NCBI RefSeq assembly: GCF_047160095.1
Contig: NZ_AP038785.1
Location: 868,001-932,000, forward strand
Length of the DNA stretch: 64,000 bases
Source: Rodentibacter abscessus
GTDB taxonomy: Bacteria; Pseudomonadota; Gammaproteobacteria; Enterobacterales; Pasteurellaceae
Direction of reading: 5' to 3'
The position numbers were made by a program, and so were the translations under genes. Within the stretch, counting starts at the first letter, position 1. Every line of letters starts with the position of its first letter. The notes beneath the pieces were generated by a model. The model ran no database searches and had not been told where the DNA came from. It saw only the letters and a list, made by a program, of their open reading frames with translations. Positions 24,207 to 33,686 of the stretch are shown here, one piece after another.

Positions 24207-24824
24207 TTATTTTTTACGTTGGTCATCCAACTCCACGCCTTTTGGTACGGTAAATTTAAATAAGCTATTTTCTAATCCTTGATTGGTGATATTACGCAAG
24301 ACATACAGATTGGTTTGTCCGTCTTTTTCGGTGGTGCTAAAGTTTCTCAATACGCCGTTTGAATCCACACGAATATCAAATTGTCTAATATTGCTTTTAT
24401 CCGATTTGGGTTTGAGGATAAAAGTATCTGCCTGCTGTGTTACCGAATATTGATTCCAATGGCTTTTATCATCACTAGTTAATAATACAAAAGGCGTATT
24501 ATTAACCGCATCTTTCACCCATTGTGCCGTCACTTGTTGTACGAAAGGATCGTAATACCAAAGGGTTTTGCCATCGGCGATAATCTGTGTTTCTTGCGGT
24601 GATTTTGTATCCATTCGAAATAAGTTCGGGCGTTTGATTTGAATTTTACCACTGCCCTGTTGCACATTTTGCCCATCGCCCGAAGTAACGGTTTGGGAAA
24701 AATCCGCACTTAGTACGTTCACTTGGCTTAAACGGGTTTGTAATTCACTCGCTGCATCTGCAAGCACTATATTGCTAAACCCCATCAACGCAAGTGCGGT
24801 CAATTTTAAGTATGTTTTTTTCAT
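24207..24824 (-). CDS. lolA: Outer-membrane lipoprotein carrier LolA
   Basis: A 205-residue periplasmic chaperone that takes lipoproteins from LolCDE to LolB. The signal peptide ends near residue 22 (IVLA-DA). The mature protein has the half-open barrel markers: NVLSADFSQTV, GKIQIKRPNLFRMDT, LWYYDPFVQQVT and a C-terminal FTVPKGVELDDQ. An uptake signal codes for LTALA in the signal peptide. It lies 24 bases after ftsK in the same operon. lolB lies separately at 35 kb. Confidence 0.95.
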   Translation of the reverse strand: MKKTYLKLTALALMGFSNIVLADAASELQTRLSQVNVLSADFSQTVTSGDGQNVQQGSGKIQIKRPNLFRMDTKSPQETQIIADGKTLWYYDPFVQQVTAQWVKDAVNNTPFVLLTSDDKSHWNQYSVTQQADTFILKPKSDKSNIRQFDIRVDSNGVLRNFSTTEKDGQTNLYVLRNITNQGLENSLFKFTVPKGVELDDQRKK

Positions 24825-24848
24825 TCACTTTCCTTTTTTGAGTAAAAA

Positions 24849-27629
24849 CTAATAATCGGGACGGCGTGCAAGAATTTCACGTTTGTTATTTTGCATTGCA
24901 CTTACAACCCCCTGCTCTTCCATTTGATCCATAATTCGTGCGGCACGATTAAAGCCCACACTGAATTTACGTTGAATTGAGGAAACTGAGGTTGTGCCGG
25001 TTGCAAGAATAAACTCCATCACTTCATCAAAAAGGGGATCAAGCTCACCGCTGCCACCTGCCGCTTTATCCGTTTGTTCTTCATCATCGGCACTCTCTAA
25101 AATGCCATCAATATAATCCGGTTTGCCACGTGCCCGCCAATCATCTGCAATACGCACGACTTCGCTATCACTCATAAACGCACCATGCACGCGAATAAGA
25201 TCGGACGAGCCTTGTCCGGAATATAACATATCACCGCGACCGAGTAATGCTTCCGCACCACCTTGATCTAAAATAGTGCGTGAGTCAATTTTACTTGCTA
25301 CGGTAAAAGCAATACGGCTCGGTACGTTTGCTTTAATTAAGCCGGTAATAACATCAACGGAAGGACGTTGTGTCGCCAAAATCAAATGAATACCGATGGC
25401 ACGGGCTTTTTGTGCAAGGCGTGCAATTAATTCTTCAATTTGTTTACCTGCAACCATCATCAGATCGGCAAATTCATCGACGATCACCACGATATAATTT
25501 AATTTTTTCAATGGTGGAGCCATTTGATCCATCGTATCGCCCGGCTTCCAAATAGGATTCGGAATCGGTTTTCCCATACCTTCCCATTCATCGATTTTCT
25601 CATTAAAACCTTCAATATTGCGCACTCGAAGAGCAGAAAGTAATTGATAGCGGCGTTCCATTTCATCTACGCACCAACGTAGCGCATTCGCCGCTTTCTT
25701 CATATCCGTAACAACCGGTGTTAGCAAATGCGGAATGTCGTTATAGACGGAAAGTTCCACCACTTTCGGATCAATCATAATGAATTTCACTTCTTCCGGT
25801 TGAACACGGAAAAGCAAACTCAAAATCATCGTATTAACCCCCACGGATTTACCGGAACCCGTTGAACCGGCAACCAATAAGTGCGGCATTTTAGCGAGAT
25901 CCACTACAATTGGCTTACCGCTGATATCTTTTCCTAGCGCCATCGGTAAAATGGCTTTAGATTCACGAAACTCTTTACAATCTAACACATCACGCAACGG
26001 TACTATTTGACGATGCGCATTCGGGGTTTCGATACCGATATAAGGTTTACCGGGAATAACTTCGGCGACCCGAATAGAACGAAACATGAGTGCGCGTGCC
26101 AAATCCGTATCAATTCCCGTTACCTTTGACGCTTTAATTCCCGGCTGTAACTCAAGCTCATAACGAGTCACCACCGGTCCTATAAGCACATCTTTTACGG
26201 TGGCTTTCACATTAAAATTACGTAACTGTTGTTCGATACGACGCGAGGTTTCCTCAACTTCTTCCCGCGTAATATTTTGCGCTTGTGTCGGACGGTGTTC
26301 CAGCAAATCCAAACTTGGCAATGGTGTGTTTGGTTTTTCACGTTTTTGGGTAGGCATTTGAAGTGCCGGGTGAATTAAAGAATCACCATAAGGTTTGTAA
26401 ACCGATGCCGTATTTTGAAGCCTTTCTTGAACTTGAAGTTCAGGTTCTGCCAATGTTACTTTTAACGCACTTTCATTTGCGTTCACTTCCTTTTCTGCAG
26501 AAGTTGCAAATTGGCTCATTAGGCTGTTTCGTCCTTTATCGGTATTTTCTATATCATGACCGAGTGAAAGTGCGGTCGTTTTTGAGGCAGAACTAATTCC
26601 TGTCGGGGCAAGTGATACCTTCGGCATTTCAGGTTCATCTAATGAAGAAACAGGTACAAAATCAACCGCACTTTGTGATTCTTCTTGTACGGCCTCTTTT
26701 GACCAAATCGGTGTAAAACTCGCTTGCTGCGGCAAATCACCTTGAGTTGAAATACTCACTTTCGGCAATTCGTCTAAGTCGTCCGTTTTAAAACCATCAA
26801 AAGTTTCATTAAACGGCGACGTTTTTTCCTTATCGGCGGAAGAAATATTCACGGTTGGAGATAATCCGCTGATATTGATCAATTTTTCCGGTTGAATCAA
26901 TGGGTTTTCTGCATTTATTTCCGTATTTCCAGCAATATTATTTTCACTTGGTTCATCTGAGCCTTCATTCTTTTTATCAAATAAACCCGCCGGTTTTTGA
27001 ATTACAATCTGTTCTAATTCTTCAATCGAAGCTGATTGTTCTACGATTTCTTTCTCATCATTTTTCATTGTCAGCCAATGATAAAAACGCACGATAAGAC
27101 GGATTAGTGAAGCACCGGAACAGAAAATAAACCCGATGACGGCAGATACAAAACCTGCGAAAATGCAACCGAACTTACCGAGTGTAGGATAAAGGGAGAC
27201 CACAAGACTACCGCCCAATACGCCGCCGGACAAGTAATAATTCGTGTTAGAAAGCAATAAAGTTGCCATTACCGTTAAACCGATAAACAACATAATAAAA
27301 CCGAAACCACGTAACACGACTTTTGTTAAAGAGAGTGAACGAACGGCTTTGGCTTTTAATAAAAACAGCGGCACAAGAAAAAGCAAAAACGGGATCAAAT
27401 TCCCGACATAGCCGAAAAAGACAAAACAGGCATCAACCACCCAAGCACCAAAAGCACCGGCTTTGTTGATGGTTTCCTGTTGAAAACTGGCCGTTGACCA
27501 AGAGTTATCCAACGGCGTATAACTTGACCAAGCGATGATCAAATATAAGCCGAAAAGTGCGGTCAACCCAAAGAGCAATTCTCCAAAATATTGCTTTGGA
27601 GTAAAACGTTCGGTAATTCTTTTAATCAT
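24849..27629 (-). CDS. ftsK: DNA translocase FtsK
   Basis: A 926-residue cell-division DNA pump. Four N-terminal membrane helices (about 1-180) anchor it at the septum. A short, acidic and Ser/Thr-rich linker (about 190-430) is far shorter than in E. coli (1329 residues in total). The RecA-like motor has Walker A GSTGSGKSVGVN and Walker B VVIVDEFADLMMV. The C-terminal gamma winged helix (from about residue 860, SVSSIQRKFSVGFNRAARIMDQMEEQG) reads polar KOPS sequences and activates XerCD. Its ATG overlaps the lrp stop codon (ATGA). Confidence 0.96.
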   Translation of the reverse strand: MIKRITERFTPKQYFGELLFGLTALFGLYLIIAWSSYTPLDNSWSTASFQQETINKAGAFGAWVVDACFVFFGYVGNLIPFLLFLVPLFLLKAKAVRSLSLTKVVLRGFGFIMLFIGLTVMATLLLSNTNYYLSGGVLGGSLVVSLYPTLGKFGCIFAGFVSAVIGFIFCSGASLIRLIVRFYHWLTMKNDEKEIVEQSASIEELEQIVIQKPAGLFDKKNEGSDEPSENNIAGNTEINAENPLIQPEKLINISGLSPTVNISSADKEKTSPFNETFDGFKTDDLDELPKVSISTQGDLPQQASFTPIWSKEAVQEESQSAVDFVPVSSLDEPEMPKVSLAPTGISSASKTTALSLGHDIENTDKGRNSLMSQFATSAEKEVNANESALKVTLAEPELQVQERLQNTASVYKPYGDSLIHPALQMPTQKREKPNTPLPSLDLLEHRPTQAQNITREEVEETSRRIEQQLRNFNVKATVKDVLIGPVVTRYELELQPGIKASKVTGIDTDLARALMFRSIRVAEVIPGKPYIGIETPNAHRQIVPLRDVLDCKEFRESKAILPMALGKDISGKPIVVDLAKMPHLLVAGSTGSGKSVGVNTMILSLLFRVQPEEVKFIMIDPKVVELSVYNDIPHLLTPVVTDMKKAANALRWCVDEMERRYQLLSALRVRNIEGFNEKIDEWEGMGKPIPNPIWKPGDTMDQMAPPLKKLNYIVVIVDEFADLMMVAGKQIEELIARLAQKARAIGIHLILATQRPSVDVITGLIKANVPSRIAFTVASKIDSRTILDQGGAEALLGRGDMLYSGQGSSDLIRVHGAFMSDSEVVRIADDWRARGKPDYIDGILESADDEEQTDKAAGGSGELDPLFDEVMEFILATGTTSVSSIQRKFSVGFNRAARIMDQMEEQGVVSAMQNNKREILARRPDY

Positions 27630-28108
27630 TTTTCTTTTAAAACAAGATAATTGGTTTGTTTAACTTCTTCCATCACCACATAAGTGCGCGTGTCATTCAC
27701 ACCGGGTAAGCGTAGTAGCGTTGTGCCTAATAATTTTCGATAAGCCGCCATATCCGCCACACGTGTTTTCAGTAGATAATCAAAATCTCCCGACACGAGA
27801 TGACATTCTTGAATTTCATCAAGCGCCTGAATAGCGGCGTTAAATTCCTCAAACACATCCGGTTTTCCCCGCACCAATGTGATCTCCACAATCACCAACA
27901 GCGGGGCATCAAGCAATTCCGGGTTCAGTAAAGCACGATAGCCCATAATAACCCCTTGTTTTTCTAAACGTTTCACACGTTCTAGACAAGGTGTAGGTGA
28001 TAATCCGACTTTTTTAGAAAGATCAATATTAGAAATTTTACCGTTGTGTTGCAATTCATTGAGAATCTTTATATCAATCGCATCCAATGCTTTTAATTTT
28101 TTTTCCAT
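27626..28108 (-). CDS. lrp: Leucine-responsive regulatory protein Lrp
   Basis: A 160-residue Lrp/AsnC regulator with an N-terminal helix-turn-helix (DIKILNELQHNGKISNIDLSKKVGLSPTPCLERVKRLE) and a RAM ligand domain (LVIVEITLV, VSGDFDYLLKTRVADMAAYRKLL). It is nearly the same length as E. coli Lrp (164) and close to it in the DNA-binding part, so it is probably a global amino-acid-metabolism regulator rather than AsnC. It overlaps ftsK by four bases. Confidence 0.9.
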   Translation of the reverse strand: MEKKLKALDAIDIKILNELQHNGKISNIDLSKKVGLSPTPCLERVKRLEKQGVIMGYRALLNPELLDAPLLVIVEITLVRGKPDVFEEFNAAIQALDEIQECHLVSGDFDYLLKTRVADMAAYRKLLGTTLLRLPGVNDTRTYVVMEEVKQTNYLVLKEK

Positions 28109-28178
28109 TTTCGTTTATCCGTTTTTTACTCGCTATTTTAGCGGATTTCCACTAAGTTTTCAGTATGACAATTAGTTT

Positions 28179-29555
28179 CTAAAAATTATCCAGCACGTCT
28201 AATGCATCCGATAATTTCTTTACCGTGAAAACCTGCATATTTTCGACCGCACTTTTCGGCTTATTTCCGAAAGGTACGATCGCACGTTTGAAACCGTGCT
28301 TTGCCGCTTCACTAATTCGTTCTTGCCCGCTCGGTACCGGACGAATTTCACCGGCAAGCCCCACTTCACCGAAAATCACCAGATCTTGCGGTAAAGGACG
28401 ATTACGGAAGCTGGATATAAGAGCAAGTAGTAGCGCAAGATCCGCACCGGTTTCAGTGACTTTCACCCCTCCGACGACGTTTACAAAAACATCTTGATCC
28501 GCCATTTGCAATCCTCCGTGCCGGTGCAACACGGCAAGCAACAACGCTAAACGATTTTGTTCCAACCCTACGGCAACACGCCGTGGATTAGCCAACATAG
28601 AATGATCTGCTAAGGCTTGAATTTCGACTAACAACGGCCGTGTTCCTTCCCACAGCACCATCACCGAACTCCCGGAAGTTTGCTCATCTCCACGGCTCAA
28701 AAAGATGGCGGAAGGATTTTTCACTTCACGCAATCCCTGTTCCGTCATACCGAACACACCCAATTCGTTTACCGCACCAAAACGGTTTTTATGGCTACGT
28801 AACGTGCGATAGCGGGAATCGGACTCCCCCTCTAACAGCAAAGAACAGTCGATGGCGTGTTCTAACACTTTCGGCCCTGCAAGCGTACCGTCTTTCGTTA
28901 CATGTCCCACCATAATAATGGCCACTTGACGTGTTTTGGCATAACGCGTCAAGAAAGAAGCACATTCCCGCACTTGCGCCACGCTCCCCGGGGAAGATTG
29001 AATATCGGCTAAATGCATGACTTGAATGGAATCAATGACGATAATTTGCGGTTTAAGCTGATCGGCAAGATTGCAAATCTGCTCCACCGAGGTTTCCGAA
29101 AGCATATTGAGTTTATCATTCGGTAACCCTAATCGATTGGCACGCATTGCGACTTGCTGTAAAGATTCTTCCCCTGTAACATAAAGTGCGGTCATTTTTT
29201 GTGCCAATCCGCACATCACCTGTAGCAAAAGTGTACTTTTTCCTGCGCCGGGATGACCGCCAATCAAAATCGCACTTCCCGGTACAATACCACCGCCGAG
29301 AACACGATCCAGTTCTTTAAATCCACTGGTAAAGCGAGGTGTCTCCTGCAAGCTGATTTCAGAAAGCGTTTGGATTTTCGCTTGGGTTTCACCGGCATAA
29401 CCGCTGAAACGATCATTTTTTGATTTTGAGGCTGAAATTAACCGCACTTCGCTGATTGTATTCCAAGCTTTACAGGCGGAACACTGCCCTTGCCAGCGGG
29501 AAAATTCCGCACCGCAATCATTACACACATAAGCTGTTTTCGGGGCTTTCGCCAT
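28179..29555 (-). CDS. radA: DNA repair protein RadA (Sms)
   Basis: A 458-residue RecA-like helicase that drives branch migration. In competent bacteria it also extends incoming single strands during transformation, which suits a naturally competent family. The N-terminal zinc finger is CNDCGAEF...CSAC (residues 11-31). Walker A is GGHPGAGKSTLL near residue 98. The RadA-specific KNRFG motif is in SHKNRFGAVNELGVF. The C-terminal Lon-like domain is DVFVNVVGGVKVTETGADLALL. An uptake signal lies within the gene. Confidence 0.96.
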   Translation of the reverse strand: MAKAPKTAYVCNDCGAEFSRWQGQCSACKAWNTISEVRLISASKSKNDRFSGYAGETQAKIQTLSEISLQETPRFTSGFKELDRVLGGGIVPGSAILIGGHPGAGKSTLLLQVMCGLAQKMTALYVTGEESLQQVAMRANRLGLPNDKLNMLSETSVEQICNLADQLKPQIIVIDSIQVMHLADIQSSPGSVAQVRECASFLTRYAKTRQVAIIMVGHVTKDGTLAGPKVLEHAIDCSLLLEGESDSRYRTLRSHKNRFGAVNELGVFGMTEQGLREVKNPSAIFLSRGDEQTSGSSVMVLWEGTRPLLVEIQALADHSMLANPRRVAVGLEQNRLALLLAVLHRHGGLQMADQDVFVNVVGGVKVTETGADLALLLALISSFRNRPLPQDLVIFGEVGLAGEIRPVPSGQERISEAAKHGFKRAIVPFGNKPKSAVENMQVFTVKKLSDALDVLDNF

Positions 29556-29630
29556 GCTATTTCTCCATCAAATGAAGTTTGTCTTAATTACAGGATAGAT
29601 GCTGCACGCACCCGAGGTTTAACCCATAAG

Positions 29631-30704
29631 TTAGTGATGAACCGCCGATTCGCTTGAAGTTGCCAAACGCATTAATTTTAACATTCGTTTAAAATACGAA
29701 CCTGTTTTAAAAAGTGCGGTCAATTTTTCAATGGTTTTTTTATTATCTTTGGTTTCACTGTGGAAACGAATGAGGTTTTGAATTTCACTCAAAAAGTATT
29801 GATTGCTTTCTAACAGAATGCCAAGTAAACCTTCGTCTATTAACGTATCACTTTTATTTGACACCACCGTTTCCAACAATTTTTTATTTTCGTCATAATA
29901 ATGATACAGATTAAAGAATGCCCCCACTCGTTCTACCGTTTTCATAAAATCTCGGTTGAATAGTTCACTTGGCGATGAAAGCGTTTCTTCGACTAAATCT
30001 TGCTCCATTTTTAACAGCGCATTAAATTTTGTCTCAAAATTTACCACTCTTTCTTCTCTTTCCGTTTTCAAAAAATCACGCCATTTATTTAACCAATCAG
30101 TTAAAACCACAGGCTGACCGAGCTGATAACCGCGTTTTGCCTTGCTGACACTACTGAAATAAATATCCGTTAAAAACGGTAATTCCTCAACAAAATGGAA
30201 AAGATCGCTTATTTTTCCTTTTTTTAATTCAAACTCAATTTCACAAATCGGTTGTGAATAGGGCTCGCGTATAATCTTCCCTAAATCAAAGGATACCTCT
30301 ATTTTAGAATCACGAAATTCGATCAACCAAAAAGTGCGGTCAAAATCAGTAGAGAAAATAGGTTGTAAGGGGGTATTGGGCAATTGTTCAAAAGTATATA
30401 GCTTACGTAACAATTCATTTGTGGGGCTAATTTTTTCTTTTAACGGCAAATTATATTCGGGACGACTATGTAACCCGCCCATTACTTGACCGTTCGTTTT
30501 TAATGTGAGCGTAACTTCTTGATTTTTTCGACGAACACGCAACCCCATCTTTTGTTTGGCGAGAAAACAATCAGGATAATCATAATAGGTATTCCCTAAA
30601 AAAATACTTTTATGTTCCGGCGAATTAAATTGTTGAAGGTGCTGAGCCAATAAATGGAATGTTTCCGGCGAAACGATAAGTTTGAGTTCGATTTCGTTAA
30701 TCAT
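29631..30704 (-). CDS. CYTH-domain inorganic triphosphatase, YgiF-like, with a degenerate CHAD-like tail
   Basis: 357 residues. The N-terminal CYTH domain opens with ExExK (EIELKL, residues 4-8). It carries LRVRRKNQEVTLTLKTNG and EIEFELKKG, which line the phosphate tunnel of triphosphate-tunnel metalloenzymes. These cleave inorganic triphosphate with a divalent metal. The C-terminal 150 residues are helical and charged but lack the clear histidine pattern of the CHAD domain found in E. coli YgiF (433 residues), so the second domain is short or diverged. It is divergent from the phosphate transporter pair, fitting a polyphosphate/phosphate role. Confidence 0.8.
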   Translation of the reverse strand: MINEIELKLIVSPETFHLLAQHLQQFNSPEHKSIFLGNTYYDYPDCFLAKQKMGLRVRRKNQEVTLTLKTNGQVMGGLHSRPEYNLPLKEKISPTNELLRKLYTFEQLPNTPLQPIFSTDFDRTFWLIEFRDSKIEVSFDLGKIIREPYSQPICEIEFELKKGKISDLFHFVEELPFLTDIYFSSVSKAKRGYQLGQPVVLTDWLNKWRDFLKTEREERVVNFETKFNALLKMEQDLVEETLSSPSELFNRDFMKTVERVGAFFNLYHYYDENKKLLETVVSNKSDTLIDEGLLGILLESNQYFLSEIQNLIRFHSETKDNKKTIEKLTALFKTGSYFKRMLKLMRLATSSESAVHH

Positions 30705-30840
30705 GATGAATCCTTATGAATTTAACTGTTTAAATATACAAGTAAACTTAAAGAAATCAAGATCTTTTTTCGTGTAATTTCTAACGAAATCAGGTAATAT
30801 GCGCACGAATTTTTCACCCCTGATATGGAGTAAATGAGAT

Positions 30841-31521
30841 ATGGCAATGAATAATATTCTTGGATTATTTGCCCACTCGCCCTTAAAACCGTTGCAGAAA
30901 CATTCCAACAAAGTAACCGAATGCTGTGATCTCTTAATTCCCTTTTTTGAGAAAACCTTTTCAAAAGATTGGGAAAATGCGGAGAACATTCGTATGGAGA
31001 TTTCTCAACTCGAACGTGAAGCAGATACCCTCAAGCGTGAAATTCGTTTGAAATTACCACGCGGTTTATTCTTACCTATCAATCGTACCGATTTATTGGA
31101 ATTGGTCACTCAACAAGACAAACTTGCCAACTTCGCCAAAGATATTGCCGGCAGAATGATTGGTCGCCAGCTTGGCATTCCGGAAGAAATGCAAGAAGAA
31201 TTTTTAAGTTATGTTCGCCGCAGTTTAGATTCCATTCATCAAGCACATCTCGTTATTGAAGAAATGGACGAATTGCTTGAAACCGGTTTTAAAGGTCGTG
31301 AGTTAACACTCGTGAATAATATGATTCAAGAACTCGATACCATTGAAGACGACACGGATCAGATGCAAATAAAATTGCGCAAAATGCTTTATGGCATCGA
31401 AACCCATTACAATCCGATCGATGTAATGTTCTTATATAAAATCATTGAATGGGTCGGCGTACTTGCCGACCAAGCGCAACGTGTCGGTTCACGCATTGAA
31501 TTAATGTTGGCCCGTTCGTAA
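30841..31521 (+). CDS. DUF47/PhoU-like accessory protein of the Pit phosphate transporter
   Basis: A 226-residue, all-helical, cytoplasmic protein of the TIGR00153/UPF0111 family (distant PhoU fold with acidic metal-binding pairs). Typical segments are FSKDWENAENIRMEISQLEREAD, LRLPRGLFLPINRTDLLELV-like and the late TIEDDTDQMQIKLRKML. It is 27 bases upstream of pit and almost certainly cotranscribed with it; such proteins modulate low-affinity phosphate uptake. TATGGAGTAA provides the ribosome site. Confidence 0.9.
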   Translation: MAMNNILGLFAHSPLKPLQKHSNKVTECCDLLIPFFEKTFSKDWENAENIRMEISQLEREADTLKREIRLKLPRGLFLPINRTDLLELVTQQDKLANFAKDIAGRMIGRQLGIPEEMQEEFLSYVRRSLDSIHQAHLVIEEMDELLETGFKGRELTLVNNMIQELDTIEDDTDQMQIKLRKMLYGIETHYNPIDVMFLYKIIEWVGVLADQAQRVGSRIELMLARS

Positions 31522-31548
31522 AAAATAGACAAACATAGGGAAAACACT

Positions 31549-32811
31549 ATGGAAATTATTAATCAATACGGTACATGGCTGGTGTTTATTACGGCAGCGT
31601 TTGGTTTTTTTATGGCATTCGGTATTGGTGCCAATGATGTTTCCAACTCAATGGGAACCTCCGTGGGGTCCGGCACAATCACTGCAAAACAAGCCATTAT
31701 TATCGCGCTTATTTTTGAATCAGCCGGTGCTTATCTTGCCGGTGGTGAAGTTACCGAAACTATTAAAAGCGGCGTAATTGATCCTATGCAATTTGCGGAT
31801 ACGCCGGATATTTTGGCATTAGGTATGCTTTCCGCCCTCTTTGCCTCCGGTGCTTGGTTGTGTATCGCAACCAAAATGGGTTGGCCGGTTTCCGGCACAC
31901 ATACGATTATCGGTGCAATTATCGGCTTTGCCTGTGTAACTATCGGACCGGGATCAGTAGATTGGTCAAACATTGGTAGCATTGTCGGAAGTTGGTTCGT
32001 GACCCCTTTTGTTGCCGGTATTTTAGCTTATGCTATTTTTGCCAGTACCCAAAAATTAATTTTCGATACGGATCAACCACTTAAAAACGCCCAAAAATTC
32101 GGTCCTTACTATATGGGGATAACGGTATTTGTGCTTTGTATCGTCACTATGACCAAAGGGTTAAAACACGTAGGCTTAAACCTTTCTAACAGTGAGACAC
32201 TTGTAATTTCATCAGTAATCAGCTTTATCGGCATAATTTTTTGTCATTTCTATTTCCGCAGTAAAGCCTTTAGTAAAGTCGCGACAAAAGGTAGCTTTGG
32301 TGCGGTTGAAAAGATCTTTAGTATCTTAATGCTGTTAACTGCTTGCGCAATGGCTTTCGCTCACGGCTCCAACGATGTGGCGAATGCTATCGGCCCGCTT
32401 TCAGCCGTCGTTACCATCGTAAATGAAGGCGGTACAATCGTTTCAAAAGCACCTCTTGCATGGTGGATCTTACCGCTTGGGGCATTAGGTATTGCGGTGG
32501 GTTTAATCACTATGGGACAAAAAGTGATGGCAACCGTAGGCTCGGGTATCACCGATTTAACCCCAAGCCGTGGTTTTGCCGCACAATTTGCAACCGCAAT
32601 GACCGTTGTTGTCGCCTCCGGTACAGGCCTACCGATCTCTACGACACAAACCCTTGTCGGTGCGATTTTAGGTATCGGTTTTGCTCGCGGTATTGCGGCA
32701 TTAAACTTAACGGTTATTCGTAATATCATTAGTTCATGGGTGGTTACATTGCCTGCCGGAGCGTTCTTTTCAATCGTTATTTTTTATATTTTACGAGCGA
32801 TCTTTCATTAA
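31549..32811 (+). CDS. pit: Low-affinity inorganic phosphate transporter Pit
   Basis: A 420-residue inner-membrane symporter of the PiT family, moving metal-phosphate with protons. The signature occurs once in each half: FGIGANDVSNSMGTSVGSG near residue 25 and AFAHGSNDVANAIGPLSAV near residue 270. It has about ten helices and ends in LRAIFH. It follows the DUF47 gene in one operon and is terminated by a widely spaced inverted uptake-signal pair. Confidence 0.95.
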   Translation: MEIINQYGTWLVFITAAFGFFMAFGIGANDVSNSMGTSVGSGTITAKQAIIIALIFESAGAYLAGGEVTETIKSGVIDPMQFADTPDILALGMLSALFASGAWLCIATKMGWPVSGTHTIIGAIIGFACVTIGPGSVDWSNIGSIVGSWFVTPFVAGILAYAIFASTQKLIFDTDQPLKNAQKFGPYYMGITVFVLCIVTMTKGLKHVGLNLSNSETLVISSVISFIGIIFCHFYFRSKAFSKVATKGSFGAVEKIFSILMLLTACAMAFAHGSNDVANAIGPLSAVVTIVNEGGTIVSKAPLAWWILPLGALGIAVGLITMGQKVMATVGSGITDLTPSRGFAAQFATAMTVVVASGTGLPISTTQTLVGAILGIGFARGIAALNLTVIRNIISSWVVTLPAGAFFSIVIFYILRAIFH

Positions 32812-32812
32812 T

Positions 32813-32885
32813 CAAAAGTGCGGTTAAATCGAGTATCAAATTTTCAATAGCGATAAATAATCTAGAAAATTTAACCGCACTTTCT
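32813..32885 (+). terminator. Widely spaced inverted uptake-signal pair after pit
   Basis: AAAGTGCGGTTAAAT (32815-32829) is the exact reverse complement of ATTTAACCGCACTTT (32869-32883). A 15-bp stem encloses a 39-base loop. Confidence 0.6.
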
Positions 32886-32939
32886 TTGTGAAAAAAAGTC
32901 TGTTAATACGACGTATATTTACAGAATTAAGGGAGAATT

Positions 32940-33551
32940 ATGTCAACACTGACTAAACTTTTACTTTCTAGTGTGTTACTCGGTTCGGCAGTAAGCTCCG
33001 CCTATGCGGAAACACAATATGTAACGGAAAATCTCAATACCTATCTTCGTCGCGGTGCGGGGGATCAATTTAAGATCGCAGGTGCAATCCAATCCGGCGA
33101 ACAAGTGAATGTATTGGAACGACAAGGAAAATACAGTCTTATCCGTGATAGCAAAAACCGTGAGGCTTGGATTTTAACTTCAGAACTGAGCAGCAACCCA
33201 AGCAGTAAATTGGAAAACCCGAAGCTAAAAGCGCAAATTCAGGAATTGACATTAAAACTCAATCATTTAGACAGCGACTGGCAACAACGTACCGTTGAAA
33301 TGCAGCGTCGTACTAAACAATCAGAGCAACAAAGCAGTGAATTACTTGAACAAAACTCTCAGCTTAAACGTGAACTAGAAATCATCAAAAACAAAAACCG
33401 TGATTTGGAAGCGTTACTTGATGCCGGTAAACGGGAAATTGCCATTCAATGGTTTATTTACGGCGGCTCAGTGTTGGGTGTCGGTTTACTACTCGGCTTA
33501 ATCATCCCGCATATTTTACCAAGACGTAAACGTCGCGATAGCTGGGGTTAA
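32940..33551 (+). CDS. SH3-domain membrane protein, YgiM-like
   Basis: 203 residues: a signal peptide (ends near residue 24, SAYA-E), one bacterial SH3 domain (about 26-85, NLNTYLRRGAGDQFKIAGAIQSGEQVNVL), a coiled coil (about 95-165) and one C-terminal membrane helix with a basic tail RRKRRDS. This is the TIGR04211 architecture: periplasmic head, anchored at the C-terminus, inside basic. The family neighbours cca in E. coli (ygiM-cca) as it does here. The molecular role is not established. Confidence 0.85.
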   Translation: MSTLTKLLLSSVLLGSAVSSAYAETQYVTENLNTYLRRGAGDQFKIAGAIQSGEQVNVLERQGKYSLIRDSKNREAWILTSELSSNPSSKLENPKLKAQIQELTLKLNHLDSDWQQRTVEMQRRTKQSEQQSSELLEQNSQLKRELEIIKNKNRDLEALLDAGKREIAIQWFIYGGSVLGVGLLLGLIIPHILPRRKRRDSWG

Positions 33552-33555
33552 ATAT

Positions 33556-33656
33556 TGTAGTGAACTAAATTAAAACGGATACAAAGCCACAGCCCGAAAA
33601 CAGTTCGGCAAGGCACAGAAATGCAATAGATATTTTTAAATTTAATTCACTATAAA
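33556..33656. repeat. 100-bp element with inverted ends, resembling a neisserial repeat
   Basis: The left end TAGTGAACTAAATTAAAA (33558-33575) is inverted at the right as TTTAAATTTAATTCACTATA (33635-33654). Read on the minus strand the core holds GCCTTGCCGAACTGTTTTCG and GGCTGTGGCTTTGTA. From memory this mirrors the common Neisseria element that begins TATAGTGGATTAAATTT and carries GCCTTGCCGTACT and CTGCGGCTTCGTCGCC. No coding capacity. It lies between ygiM and cca. Confidence 0.6.
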
Positions 33657-33686
33657 CGCCGAGCGTTCTATTTTTAAGGAAAATCA

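Noticed and set aside
30714..30989. Minus-strand frames between the CYTH gene and the DUF47 gene.
   Set aside because: They overlap the DUF47 coding start and the divergent promoter region, and nothing in them resembles a protein family.
32361..32729. 122-codon frame antisense to pit.
   Set aside because: A shadow of a conserved transporter gene; the composition is the complement of pit codons and there is no start signal.
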